Positions 54,701 through 63,310 of a stretch of DNA of 64,000 nucleotides are shown in pieces. Origin of the DNA: Argyresthia goedartella (Eukaryota > Arthropoda > Insecta > Lepidoptera > Argyresthiidae); NCBI GenBank assembly GCA_949825045.1, contig OX463836.1:10247829-10311828 (forward strand), in the 5' to 3' direction. Position numbers and translations under genes: made by a program. The notes below the pieces were generated by a model. That model did not search any database, was not told the DNA's origin, and was given only the letters and a program-made list of their open reading frames with translations. Position 1 is the first letter of the stretch. Each line of letters starts with the position of its first letter.

Positions 54701-57700
54701 GGTAGATGCTCACGGGGAAGGTAACATTACCCATTAGTAGTGGCAGAAGGCACGGGATGCTCTACCAAAAGATATCCCACATCCCACGTTCTATCCTACT
54801 TCCTACAAACCATTCCATCCTATACAAACTACCCAACTTTCCACTAATTATCCTGCCATTACCCATACGGCATGATCAAGGCACAGTTCCGGACCAAAAT
54901 AGTCGCTATACCTGGAGACCGGTAGATGCTCACGGGGAAGGTAACATTACCCATTAGTAGTGGCAGAAGGCACGGGATGCTCTACCAAAAGATATCCCAC
55001 ATCCCACGTTCTATCCTACTTCCTACAAACCATTCTATCCTATACAAACTATCCTACTTTCCTCTTATTATACTGCCATTAACCATGCTGCGTGGTCAAA
55101 GCAAAGTTCCGGCACAAAATAGTCGCTATACCTGGAGACCGGTAGATGCTCACGGGGAAGGTAACATTGCCCATTAGTAGTGGCAGAAGGCACAGGATGG
55201 TCTACCAGAAGATATCCTATATCCTATGTTTTAGCCTACTTCCTACAAACCATCCTATCCTGTACAAACTATCCTACTCCCCACTAATTATCCTGCCATT
55301 ACCCATGCGGCATGGTCAAGGCACAGTTCCGGCGCAAGACAGTCGCTATACCTGGAGACTATGGTGCTGCAGGGCGCTTAGCATCAGCGACCGGCTGACG
55401 ACCTTACGGGGAAGGTAACATTTGCTATACGGCGTAGCAGTGCCATACGTCCACGCTTAGTTAATCAATAGTCCTTTACTTAGTCCATCGCCGCCATCGA
55501 GACCCGTCTGTCTCGAGCGGATCTGTGAGAGAAATTACTCTTCGCATTTTGACATGGTCAGCACAGAGCGTCGAACCCGCATCTACTTCGTATCGGTGGG
55601 CGAGCGTAAATTTCTGTGTCATGAACCTTCTTATTTGGAATTTTGTCTAATAACATTTTATTAATTGTTTTAGGTGAACATAATGTTCCATTCGGCGGCG
55701 ACTGTCAAGTTCGACGAGAATTTGCGCACAGCGCTCACAACGAATGTTTGCGCCCCGCTGCACATAGTGCGACTGGCCAGGGAGCTAAAGAGGCTTGACG
55801 TTAGTAGCATCGCCATTATCATCAGTATTAACATTAACATCAGCATCAGAGTACTTATGCCTACATCAGTTTTATTTATTATCAGCATCATCATATTAGC
55901 ATCAGCATATTTTCATCAGCATCAGTATTAAGATAAGCGTCACTATTAATATAAGTAGGTATCAATATTAACATTATCATCTGAATATTAACATCATCAT
56001 GAGTATTAACATAAGCAGCATCACCATCAGTACCTATTAACATTAGCGTCACCATCGGTATTAACATTAACATCACATCATGTTTATTGAGTTTCATAAT
56101 GTTTATGCTGTTTCCGGTCCCCGCGACAAGATATCCTAGAATGATGTCCCTAATAGGGATTGGAATCCAGCGCCATTTTCACTCAAATCCAACTGGAGCC
56201 AGCGCGGATCCAGTACTTGTACATTTTTTAATAATCCGGCCAAGTGCGAGTCCGAGTTGTAAGCATGTGGTCCGCACTATCGTAAAATATGCATGTGTAC
56301 ACTATGTACTTTTAAAATATGGCAAAAAATCAAGTCCCTTGATTGGGGACCCCTTTAATCTGTGAAAACGCGTGTTCATTATTTGGGGTTGGTCTTGGAC
56401 TGTCTAGAACACAATTTGACTACATTTGATGTTTGCCTAGAGCTTAAATTGACACTGCATAATGGGTCGAACACTCAAATGTACTAGAACACAAATTGAC
56501 TAGTACCGAAAAAACCTAGAACAAATTTTGCCTACTGTTGTCTTTTGTTTTTGAATGTATAGGCGATGTCAAAAATAAAAATACAACACTATGTCATAAA
56601 TTATAGATATATTATGTTAATTCATATGGACAGCAAATTAAAGTAAAAAGAAAAGTAACTCCGTCAGTTAAATAACTTAAAAATAATCTTTACGATATTA
56701 AAATAAGTTCGGTACTTCATTTCAAATCTCTTTTTATGTCTTTTATAGCTTTTAAAAAATCGTTTAGTGCATTTTTTTTATTTAGTTAACTCTCGGCAGT
56801 ATCTTCTATTAAAAAGTTTATCTTTTTTTTCTTGTTCTCCCGTTTCAAAAAGGCACCTGCCAACGACATGCTTTGATATCCTGCTTCTTTTTTAGCTCGA
56901 ACAGAAACTCAATTAGAGTTGGATTTTTGTTCATACGGACCCCCAAACGGCGATGCCATGCTTCTAAAGTATTCGTCGTCCTGTGTAGTTCTTTACAACA
57001 AGAAATCCAGCAGTATTTCTTAGCCATTGTATTTCAAAATAAACAATAAACGTTTCGGTCCGTTCTTGACAACATTGTTCCATGCCTATCTAATTAACTT
57101 AGATGGCAAGAAAGACAAGTTCAGTATTAGTGAGATTATTTATTTACCGGAAAGTGTTGAAGTCAACCCTTTCTTACTTATCAGCATTATCGCAAACCGC
57201 CTTACAAAAATGGAAATAGCATCCCGAAACTTTTCCGTTCGGGTTAACTGTTTTATATGCCGTTATCTGGGCCATTTCATAGTCGCATTTGTAAATTTTA
57301 ATATTAACCTTCAGCACATCACGCAGAATTGTAAATAATGCTAGGTACGTATTTGTGGTCTTATCTGGCAATAACGCATAAACTGCAGGTTTGACATTAC
57401 TCGAATAATTGCAGCTGTTTAAGTCAACATGCAATGTAAATAACTGATAGAAGGGTTTCGGTACTACTTTGAAAGTTCCATCTCCAAACAACATTTTTTT
57501 TTGGTGGGCATTTAACTGGAAGACTTTTTGAGACGATCGATTACAGAATATAATATATTTTTTCTCCGATTTCATACTCACTTACAAGAAAACCTTCCTT
57601 AATCATATCTGGCAATGAAACTTCGATGGATGTCGCAAATTCTGTTTTGACCACATCCTCAAATTGCTGTACCTGGACAAGGTCCATAATGATAATCTCC

Positions 57701-60700
57701 ACCTATATTATATATGGAATGCAATAAATAAACTGAACTGAACTGAACTGAGTCGTGTCCTACGTAGATTTTCTCGCACTGACTCATATGGCAGAAATTG
57801 CACATTAACAGATGGGTATTAAATTATAAAATCCGTCACGGCTTTTTCATAGTTTTTCTTTAATCCGGACATGTTTTGACACACATAAGTTTTAACGTTT
57901 TCAAGAACATGTTCTCTGTACATTTGTACCATATTGGGCTCGCAAGAATGTAGTGTCGGTTTCTTACGAACTATAATTTCGTCATTTTTACTCACAGTCA
58001 TGCTTGCACTGCACTCACTCCTCTTCGCACATCTCCAAAACGAAGTCCCCACTTTGTTTGATGATACAAAGTTATATCGGAAGCCGTCATTCCAGGCAAT
58101 TTTTTTATTTGCTAAAAACAATAACTTATTTTCGTTCATCTTGCAATTTTTTCAGCCGCATGACATACAATATTTTACTCTTTTTATTTTTAATTTCAAA
58201 ATTGTCTTTATTTTCCTGTATATTATAAGTGGCCAGTACGGTAAAATGAACACAAAGAGGATTAACAAGAGTTTTGCTGTAATAGACTATTGTACTTATC
58301 TGTGAAGTGATATTGTTTATCTTTATTAGCTCATCATATCAACTCCATCATATAAAGTATGTTATAAGTAGTACTTAACTTAACAGACAGGTAAACATTA
58401 AAAGACGGGAAATAAAACCCATTTTCTACCCGAATGTCCAGACAATTTGGGTTCATGTCACGATGCTATCTAGAAAAAATATGCGCTAGTCAATTTGTGT
58501 TATAGTAGATTTGAGTGACAGACCGATTATGTAGTCGTCACTTTAAGCTCTAGGCAAACATCAAATGTAGTCAAATTGTGTTCTAGACAGTCCAAGACCA
58601 ACCCATTATTTGTTAATGTAGTCGCAAAAGAAATAGACTGTGAATTTTTTAACTCTGTAAGCCCGCTTACAGTGACAGACAGACAGACAGTCGGACGGAG
58701 AGCGAAGGCTTCAGAGAAAATAAATAATGAAAAGAGATAAAGAAGGCAAACTCACGTACTACTACTACTACTATTAACTCATTAGTTAATATAAGATGAA
58801 CTAAACCTTTTTCTTTTTTTAATAGTCAGCTTCGTCCACCTTGAAAAAGCTGTCCACAATGTAGATAGGAACATAATATATGAAATAATGAAGAAAAAAG
58901 TGTGAGTCGGACTCACACGCGTCTTTTTTTTGGCGTTTTTAGTACGATCATACGACATGTATGATCGTACTAAAAACGTCAAAAAAAAGACATTTGTTGT
59001 ATGGAGTCACTCTTTAATTTAAAAAATTGCATTGCATTGCAAAATTGCAAAAAGTTAGATTCATCATCATAAAAATAAAAATAAAATAAAGTTAGATTCA
59101 TCATCATCATCATATTCAGCCCACATCGACCCACTGCTGAGCATAGGCCTCTTCTCTAAAGCGCCAATCTCCCTGGTCCTGTGCCAATCGCACCCATTGG
59201 GATCCCGACGACTTGATGATATCGTCGGACCATCGGGCTGGTGGTCTGCCCACTGGCCTTGTCGCTCCTGTGGCCACCAGTCTGTGATTGCTTTAATCCA
59301 CCGTCCGTCTTCCCGTCTAGCCAAGCCTCCCGTCCATCTCCAAGACTCATATGTGAAAATTTAGACTCATTATGTGAAAATTTTCTCTACCTATTACATA
59401 TGAGATACAGCGCATGGACAGATAGATGGACAGCGGATGCATAGTTATCTAATCCTAATGCTACAAAGTGCTTGAAATGGAAGGAGAGGAGAATATTAAA
59501 GGCTTTGAACATTGGCTAAAAGAGTGGTCATGATGGATGAAGCCACGAATACAGGCAACATCGGCAAAGGGTGAGCCAAGGAAGCAGTTTATTACTTTTA
59601 TTCAAAGTATCAAAACATTCGTAGAGACTACTAAAGACAGAGCGCTTAGCTGGACGAGAGAAGAACAAACGAAGAGTTTCTCAGAGTGTCTAAAGATCCT
59701 CGAGCTATCACAAGAAGAACAATGTGCGGCAAATATTCAGACATGAAGGTCTTCTCCTTAAAATAAAAGAGGGCAAATTCCAACGAGAGTGACCAAGAAG
59801 GCAGTACACGAACCATCTAAACTCTAAAGATTTTTAATAATCCGAGCAATTAGGAGATTAAAGACAAGACTTTATTTAAGATGTTGATGACAGACTAACT
59901 AAAGCTTGCGGTGTTTTCGCGCGGATAGCAATCAGAAGTCCCTAACCAAACCTCCTAAAAAATGAGTAAACATTAACTTGAACTAAATAAACCTTTTCTT
60001 AATTTATAATTTTGTTATCTCTTTAATGCACACAATATGACTTAAACTTAGCTTCACTCCTTTTGTCATTGGGGGTGGCAGAAGCACAGTTGTACCCACT
60101 TTTAGCCAGTTAATCAAGGCATAAACATAAACATTATCATTTATATACAGGCACATAAATGGCTTCTGACCTCACACTAGGATACCCTATGTCGTGGGAA
60201 CCAGAAACACCGACGTCACACATCTAAAAGCATCCATGGAACACAATATTATGAGTTTAAAAGTGATTACACGAAATTAATGTAAGAAGGCGAGCTAATT
60301 GCTTTCTGTATGTCCACAGGTAATGATCCACGTGTCCACAGCGTATTCCAACAGTCACCTCACTCGCGTGGAGGAGCGGTTCTATCTCTGTGAAGGACAG
60401 TTGGAGCCACTCCAGATGATGATAGATAAACTGACTGACAGCGAGATAGAGAGAATGCTGCCCACGTAAGTTGTACTTAAATTTTAAAGTTAATACATAC
60501 TTGGAAACAAGTTCAAAAGGATAGGTTACTTTAGATTGGAAAATATTAAACTGCACATCAAAAATACTGGTTTTCACAGTAAATATCAGGGCAAAATGCT
60601 GCGGTAGCTTAGGTGAAGGGTAAAGGGGGTGAGCGAAGCCCCCTTTATCCTTCGTGTTAGGTTAAACATGTAAGAACAACAAAAAATACTTAAAACATAA

Positions 60701-61864
60701 AGTACACATAAAATATTTAAAACATAAAAAGAGTTTTTGTTGATCCTTTTTTGGTATGCAAATCAGTATTTTTGATGAGCGATTAAATAGATGAAGTTAG
60801 AATTAAGAAAGTTACATCTTTGGAATGCCTGTGGAGGTTCTTAGTCTCTTCTTCTTTGTGTGCAACTTTATAAATATCTACCTAAAGTTGACCGTTGTTG
60901 TCGCGGTATCGTCATTGATTGAGCCCGCATTTCGTTAGTGCATTCGGACCCGAAACAAATGTCTTCTTTATTGTCAATATCAGATATTCTTCCCATTTAA
61001 AGTGTGCATCATTTGTGTTGTTATTTGCAGCATTTTAGGTCCATGGCCGAACACATACACGTTTACGAAGGCTCTTGCTGAAAAGGAAATTAAAAAAAGT
61101 GCGGGAAACCTACCAATTGGAATTTTCCGACCTGCCATAGGTAAGCAGTGGGTCAGATGGGTTCATAATTCATGTCTCCAGGGGCCTATTCCGGTAGCAC
61201 AATGGAGTTTCGACTATGACGCGACGACGACACGGTCAACTTTATGTATTCACTATTCGGCGTTTGGATAATCCTATAATTAAAGGAAAATTATCGTAGA
61301 AATTAAGGTAATTGCTAAACTTATAAATAACTTATCAACCAAAGATAGAAGGATTACAAAAAAGACAGTAAAGGATACCTAAAGTTGAACTTCGCCGTGT
61401 CTTCGCGTCATTTACACATCTAAGGATTTCATTCTAGATGTTGCAAAAAAAACAAAAGGGGGGAGTGGGGAAAGCTCTTCAGGGTATTTTCGACCGCCCT
61501 GTAACTATGTTTTGAATAAAGCAAGACACCTGTATTTTCTGTGACAAAATTCAGTTAATTTGAACCAACAGATTGGAAACGACAGCCGTTCAAAGTCTCA
61601 TCATTTTGTCACGACTGACTCATCATCGATCATCAAAATTCTAATGTACTTCTGGCAGAACTACAATCATGTTTTATTGTTCTAAAAGAACCACTATTTT
61701 AATTATAATATGATTTTTATGGCTTCTGAGTATTATAAGTTTTGATTTTATACAATTCGAACATTAGGCATAACGTACATTATGAATTTTGATAGCTGCC
61801 TTTTAACCATTTTGGGCCTTATCACAAAAATATAAACTACTGTTCAACATTTGTTTAAAAACAA

Positions 61865-61895
<31 letters not shown>

Positions 61896-62709
61896 ATTTG
61901 ACGTTTGTTTTAAGGTTAAATGCTGTTTTATATTTTTGTGGTAACACGGTGTTTATTCTAATCTTATATATTTCAATATGTACTCGTAGTATTACTTTCT
62001 TTAGGATTACGATTTTTAAACTGATCGTATATAAAGTTACATTGCTTCTGGCCCCACGCTAGGATACCCGATGTCTTGATAGCCAGAAACAGCTACTTCA
62101 CAAATATGTAGACATCCAAGACCCGGGAATTTTATCTTCTCCTCCCCGCCAGGATTCGAAATCGGAACCTTTCTCCTGTGTGACAAAACTTCGCCCGCTA
62201 CGCCCGTAAGAGGTCGTCGATTTTAAACCTGCCATACCCTAACAACAGAACAAGTGCCAATAAATCCTTAGAAATTTAATAAATGTGGCCACCGATGAGG
62301 GCCCATGCCTTTGCCCGAATAGCAGTAAGATTGAGCCATAATCCACCACGCAGGCTCAGTGCGGGTAGATGGAGTAGTGTCGGGCCACTCGGGTTGGCCA
62401 CTAGGCCAACCCGAGTGTCAGAATGTGACAAATCATCAAGCTGCCCTATTAGGGCCTCTGACACAGCTTCACGACTACTACCACCGAGTAGCGATAGTAG
62501 CCGGCCCTACTGCTTAACGTGTCATCCGAAACTATTACTTAAATATCTCATCGGACCACAGCCGCCACAGAGCGCCAATAAATCCTTATCAAAGTTAAAT
62601 TGTTTGCCAAAAATCCTTATTTGTTGTACAGTGACGTCGACGGCGAAGGAGCCTCTGTGTTGTTGGATTGACAACATGTACGGGCCAACTGGAGTCGCCG
62701 TCGGGAGTG
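48752..62709 (+). CDS. Fatty acyl-CoA reductase, N-terminal 335 residues, seven exons (3' incomplete)
   Basis: The product reduces a fatty acyl-CoA with NADPH to a fatty alcohol for waxes, cuticular lipids or pheromone precursors; family members are usually membrane-associated on ER or peroxisomes. Coding exons: 48786-49077, 51077-51207, 52914-53036, 55674-55799, 60320-60465, 61031-61140 and 62632-62709. All introns start GT and end AG, and phases agree. The Rossmann motif TGATGFLG is at residues 94-101, split by intron 1. IVAIPGD is in exon 3, FHSAATVKFDE in exon 4, HVSTAYSN in exon 5, catalytic Tyr282-x-x-x-Lys286 (YTFTK) in exon 6 and WIDNMYGPTGV in exon 7. Typical FARs have 450-550 residues, so the rest of the Rossmann domain and the C-terminal FAR domain lie beyond the window. 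The roughly 85 residues before the fold are longer than in many FARs. Which FAR subfamily is not determinable here. Confidence 0.92.
48786..49077 (+). CDS. FAR coding exon 1
   Basis: 97 codons plus one base, starting MTKLKPPNGITEKM and ending FITGAT-G. The donor is GTAAGT. The first 85 or so residues are charged and low in similarity to known FARs; the Rossmann strand NIFITGAT closes the exon. Confidence 0.88.
49637..49856 (-). repeat. RTE-type LINE 3' end, antisense
   Basis: On the minus strand it encodes the C-terminal tail style of RTE elements (RPPADGPMVY region; SRGSQWMRMAQDRRGWRYRE; AQQWVDVS). Related antisense pieces are at 59095-59345 and 62735-62870. Confidence 0.7.
49860..49985 (-). 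repeat. LINE 3' UTR fragment, antisense
   Basis: TTCTTTATTGCACATAAAAC then GAGCTTATCTCTTACAAGAG and CTTCCAGCAAACC match the reverse complement of the LINE 3' tail at 31330-31430. Confidence 0.65.
50224..50570 (-). pseudogene. LINE ORF2 C-terminal fragment, antisense
   Basis: The frame on the minus strand reads DDYLFMPFGFETRPWGPDAR then RRAGTYLAQRISIAIQRGN and ASVLGTLP, a C-terminal block widespread in lepidopteran LINE polyproteins. The upstream part (TCVDTLAPCHLLVTSVTAG style) is in a different frame. It has no RT domain and is a dead remnant. Confidence 0.6.
50660..50915 (-). repeat. SINE, antisense
   Basis: CCACCACCCTGGCTCAGTGC and CTTAGCGATAGTAGCCGGC are followed by the head complement GGGTTCGAACTTGCATTG and CCCATTAGACCAAGGAACTC. 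Same composite family as 33750-34060. Confidence 0.7.
51077..51207 (+). CDS. FAR coding exon 2
   Basis: It encodes FLGKILVEKLLRCC then YLLVRQKRGKDIYTRLDEIF, the classic first helix after the Rossmann glycine loop and the RxKxGK region that contacts the cofactor. Acceptor CTCCAG, donor GTATGA (weak at +4). Confidence 0.92.
51208..52913 (+). other. FAR intron 2
   Basis: It is 1.7 kb. A remnant of the GACG-core repeat 3' end (GGTACGGAACCCTAAAAA) is at about 51287-51307 and a SINE B tail scrap at 51590-51690. Nothing else recognised. Confidence 0.65.
52914..53036 (+). CDS. FAR coding exon 3
   Basis: 41 codons, IFSRLKELYPKFRHKIVAIP to LTEK, phase 0 at both ends. Its last about 90 bases and the donor AAG-GTAACATT seeded the tandem array that fills the following intron. 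Confidence 0.92.
53037..55415 (+). repeat. 220-bp tandem array derived from FAR exon 3 and its donor
   Basis: About 11 units follow the exon. Each full unit starts with donor-like GGGGAAGGTAACATTACCC, continues TAGTAGTGGCAGAAGGCAC, then pyrimidine-rich CATCCCACGTTCTATCCTAC blocks, and ends with an exon-3 copy (TTCCGGCACAAGATAGTCGC, TATACCTGGAGAC). Donor-type GT positions: 53037 (real), 53443, 53656, 54062, 54282, 54501, 54721, 54941, 55161 and 55415, spaced mostly 219-220. Intervals of 406 contain a unit that has lost the donor. Inner units lack 35 bases of the exon and most then meet an in-frame TAG. The last unit keeps that segment but with a 4-base deletion. Confidence 0.93.
55674..55799 (+). 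CDS. FAR coding exon 4
   Basis: 42 codons, VNIMFHSAATVKFDENL to ARELKRLD. It contains the conserved FHxAATVxFDE block of the family. Acceptor TTTTAG, donor GTTAGT, phase 0. Confidence 0.92.
55800..56090 (+). repeat. ATTAACATCAGC-type imperfect minisatellite
   Basis: It begins immediately at the exon 4 donor and consists of irregular alternations of ATTAACAT and CATCAGCATC over about 290 bp. Confidence 0.8.
56845..57027 (-). pseudogene. MULE transposase, C-terminal fragment
   Basis: CCKELHRTTNTLEAWHRRLG and NPTLIEFLFELKKKQ match the post-catalytic region of MULE transposases, with the conserved NxLExWH motif. It is separated from the core by frameshifted sequence (57028-57173). Confidence 0.7.
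57174..57581 (-). pseudogene. MULE transposase, catalytic core fragment
   Basis: LFGDGTFKVVPKPFYQLFTL holds the first catalytic Asp (GDGTF). PAVYALLPDKTTNTY follows, then CDYEMAQITA and GCYFHFCKAV, where the Cys/His pair typical of the family precedes the end of the fragment. Confidence 0.8.
57690..57750 (+). repeat. (CTGAA)n microsatellite in MULE
   Basis: AACTGAACTGAACTGAACTG lies between the FLYWCH and core fragments and probably marks a small secondary insertion. Confidence 0.6.
57819..58139 (-). pseudogene. MULE transposase, FLYWCH zinc-finger fragment
   Basis: FRYNFVSSNKVGTSFWRC with the WxC-x5-C pair, then TLHSCEP in place of the final HxH, gives a FLYWCH finger of about 65 residues. 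The following helix (VLENVKTYVCQNMSGLKKNY) leads to a stop. Confidence 0.75.
58899..58991. repeat. Two adjacent palindromes
   Basis: GTGTGAGTC-g-GACTCACAC (58900-58918) is followed by an inverted repeat at 58921-58991 whose core CGTTTTTAGTACGATCATAC pairs perfectly with GTATGATCGTACTAAAAACG across a 5-base loop; flanking T8/A8 runs extend the stem. The first palindrome resembles the GTGCGAGTCGGACTCGCGC start of the GACG-core repeat. Confidence 0.88.
59095..59345 (-). repeat. RTE-type LINE 3' end, antisense
   Basis: CATCATCATCATATTCAGCC at the 3' tail, then the reverse complement of an RTE C-terminus (minus strand: DGRWIKAITDWWP; ADHQPDGPT). Closest relative in the window is 49637-49856. Confidence 0.72.
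60320..60465 (+). CDS. FAR coding exon 5
   Basis: VMIHVSTAYSNSHLTRVEER then FYLCEGQLEPLQMMIDKL. HVSTAYSN is the signature strand before the catalytic Tyr. The acceptor is TCCACAG and the donor GTAAGT. It ends after two bases of a Thr codon completed by exon 6. Confidence 0.93.
60466..61030 (+). other. FAR intron 5
   Basis: It is 565 bp. A 222-bp inverted-repeat element occupies 60556-60777. The rest is unremarkable. Confidence 0.7.
60556..60777. repeat. MITE-like element, 222 bp
   Basis: CATCAAAAATACTG at the left and CAGTATTTTTGATG at the right are 14-bp inverted repeats. An internal block (TTAGGTGAAGGGTAAAGGGG and GTGAGCGAAGCCCCC) recurs at 27845-27900 and 63180-63260. No clear target duplication. 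Confidence 0.6.
61031..61140 (+). CDS. FAR coding exon 6 with catalytic YxxxK
   Basis: ILGPWPNTYTFTKALAEKEI then IGIFRPAI. Tyr282 and Lys286 form the reductase active-site pair. Donor GTAAGC; phase 1. Confidence 0.93.
61806..61950 (+). repeat. Dispersed repeat with (GT)n expansion
   Basis: AAACTACTGTTCAACATTTG, (GT)n at 61867-61895, GATTTGACGTTTGTTTTAAG and TTTTGTGGTAACACGG. The copy at 45997-46120 has ATATAAGGG where this one has the GT tract. Confidence 0.75.
62041..62220 (-). repeat. SINE family C, antisense, degenerate
   Basis: GCTTCTGGCCCCACGCTAGG and CAGAAACAGCTACTTCAC, then CCCGCCAGGATTCGAAATCG (B-box complement, mutated). Confidence 0.65.
62283..62540 (-). repeat. SINE body, antisense
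   Basis: CCACCACGCAGGCTCAGTGC and GAGTAGCGATAGTAGCCGGC match 33850-33960 in reverse. A local GGGTTGGCC-actaGGCCAACCC palindrome (about 62391-62412) lies in the middle. Confidence 0.6.
62632..62709 (+). CDS. FAR coding exon 7 (last in window)
   Basis: TSTAKEPLCCWIDNMYGPTG then VAVGSG, the conserved region after the active site. Two Cys replace the usual Pro-Gly before WIDN. The donor is GTGAGT, phase 1; the next exon was not found before 64000. Confidence 0.9.
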
Positions 62710-62734
62710 GTGAGTAAATAATACTAAGTTTTAA

Positions 62735-62870
62735 CTCATTATTATGCTCAGCCTTCATCGACCCACTGCGGACATAGACCTCCTCCCTCCTCTCTACAGC
62801 GCCAATTCACAGTCGTGTGCCAATCGCCTCCAGTGGCATCCCGTCGACTTGACGATATCGTCTTCTATTA
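62735..62870 (-). repeat. RTE-type LINE 3' end, antisense, short
   Basis: CAGCCTTCATCGACCCACTG, CTACAGCGCCAATTCACAG and CATCCCGTCGACTTGACGAT parallel 59105-59220. Confidence 0.65.
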
Positions 62871-62974
62871 TAGTATGAAAAAGATAACATGGTGCTTGAC
62901 GGGTGTCAGTCTTAGCATGTTAGTGAGGGGATATTGCTTAAAACATCGATCAATCAAAAGAATCGATATGTCGC

Positions 62975-63310
62975 AGCTATATCGTAGAATTTCACGAAAT
63001 AGCCAACCATGGTGTGATCACTTCATGAAATGGCCAACCATTTCATGATATAGTCAATAAGTTCATGAAATGATCAGAAAGGGTAGAATTTACGAAAACA
63101 TGTCTTTTTAAAAGCATTTATATGCAGTACTACGTGGTGTTTCTTGTGTTATACATGTCGAACTAACACAAAGACTATTCGGGGGCTTCGCTGTGCTTGC
63201 CCCCTCTAGTCTTCACCTAAGCTAGGTACCGCAGTGTTTTGCCCTAAAATATTTCTTCGTTCAATGAAAGTTCAGGTAGGCTATTTCACGATATAGTCAA
63301 TTCTACGATA
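62975..63310. repeat. MITE-like element with ATATCGTAGAATT ends
   Basis: ATATCGTAGAATTTCACGAA near the left pairs with TTCACGATATAGTC..AATTCTACGATAT near the right. Internally, short TTCATGAAATGGCCAACCAT inverted motifs recur. Part of the 27845/60556 family block (GGGGGCTTCGC; ACCGCAGTGTTTTGCCC) lies inside at 63180-63260. Confidence 0.5.

Larger units (their letters stand above)
56386..58604 (-). mobile_element. MULE-type DNA transposon (FLYWCH plus MULE transposase)
   Basis: The ends GGGTTGGTCTTGGACTGTCT and its complement are inverted repeats continuing for about 120 bp (56386-56506 and 58487-58604) with a handful of mismatches. ATTATTTG is duplicated at 56378-56385 and 58605-58612 (9 bp if the adjacent C is counted), as expected for Mutator-like elements. 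The minus strand encodes a broken transposase (separate entries). Animal MULEs with an N-terminal FLYWCH finger resemble the group described as Phantom; I name that only as a likely relative. Confidence 0.88.
55800..60319 (+). other. FAR intron 4
   Basis: It is 4.5 kb and contains the minisatellite at 55800-56090, a GACG-core repeat start (CCGGCCAAGTGCGAGTCCGA, about 56237), the MULE transposon at 56386-58604, a palindrome pair at 58899-58991, an antisense RTE end at 59095-59345 and a SINE C fragment at about 60150-60240. Confidence 0.75.
61141..62631 (+). other. FAR intron 6
   Basis: It is 1.5 kb: a dispersed repeat with a (GT)n tract at 61806-61950, antisense SINE C at 62041-62220 and an antisense SINE body at 62283-62540. 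Confidence 0.7.

Noticed and set aside
53037..55415. Array as a set of mutually exclusive alternative exons
   Set aside because: Units keep only a partial exon 3, have no obvious acceptor before it, and most carry TAG in the FAR frame.
53197..55418. Series of 70-90-codon frames starting MLTGKV in the FAR array
   Set aside because: They are translations of the tandem unit in a frame other than that of exon 3. The unit is not a multiple of three, so they shift frame from unit to unit.
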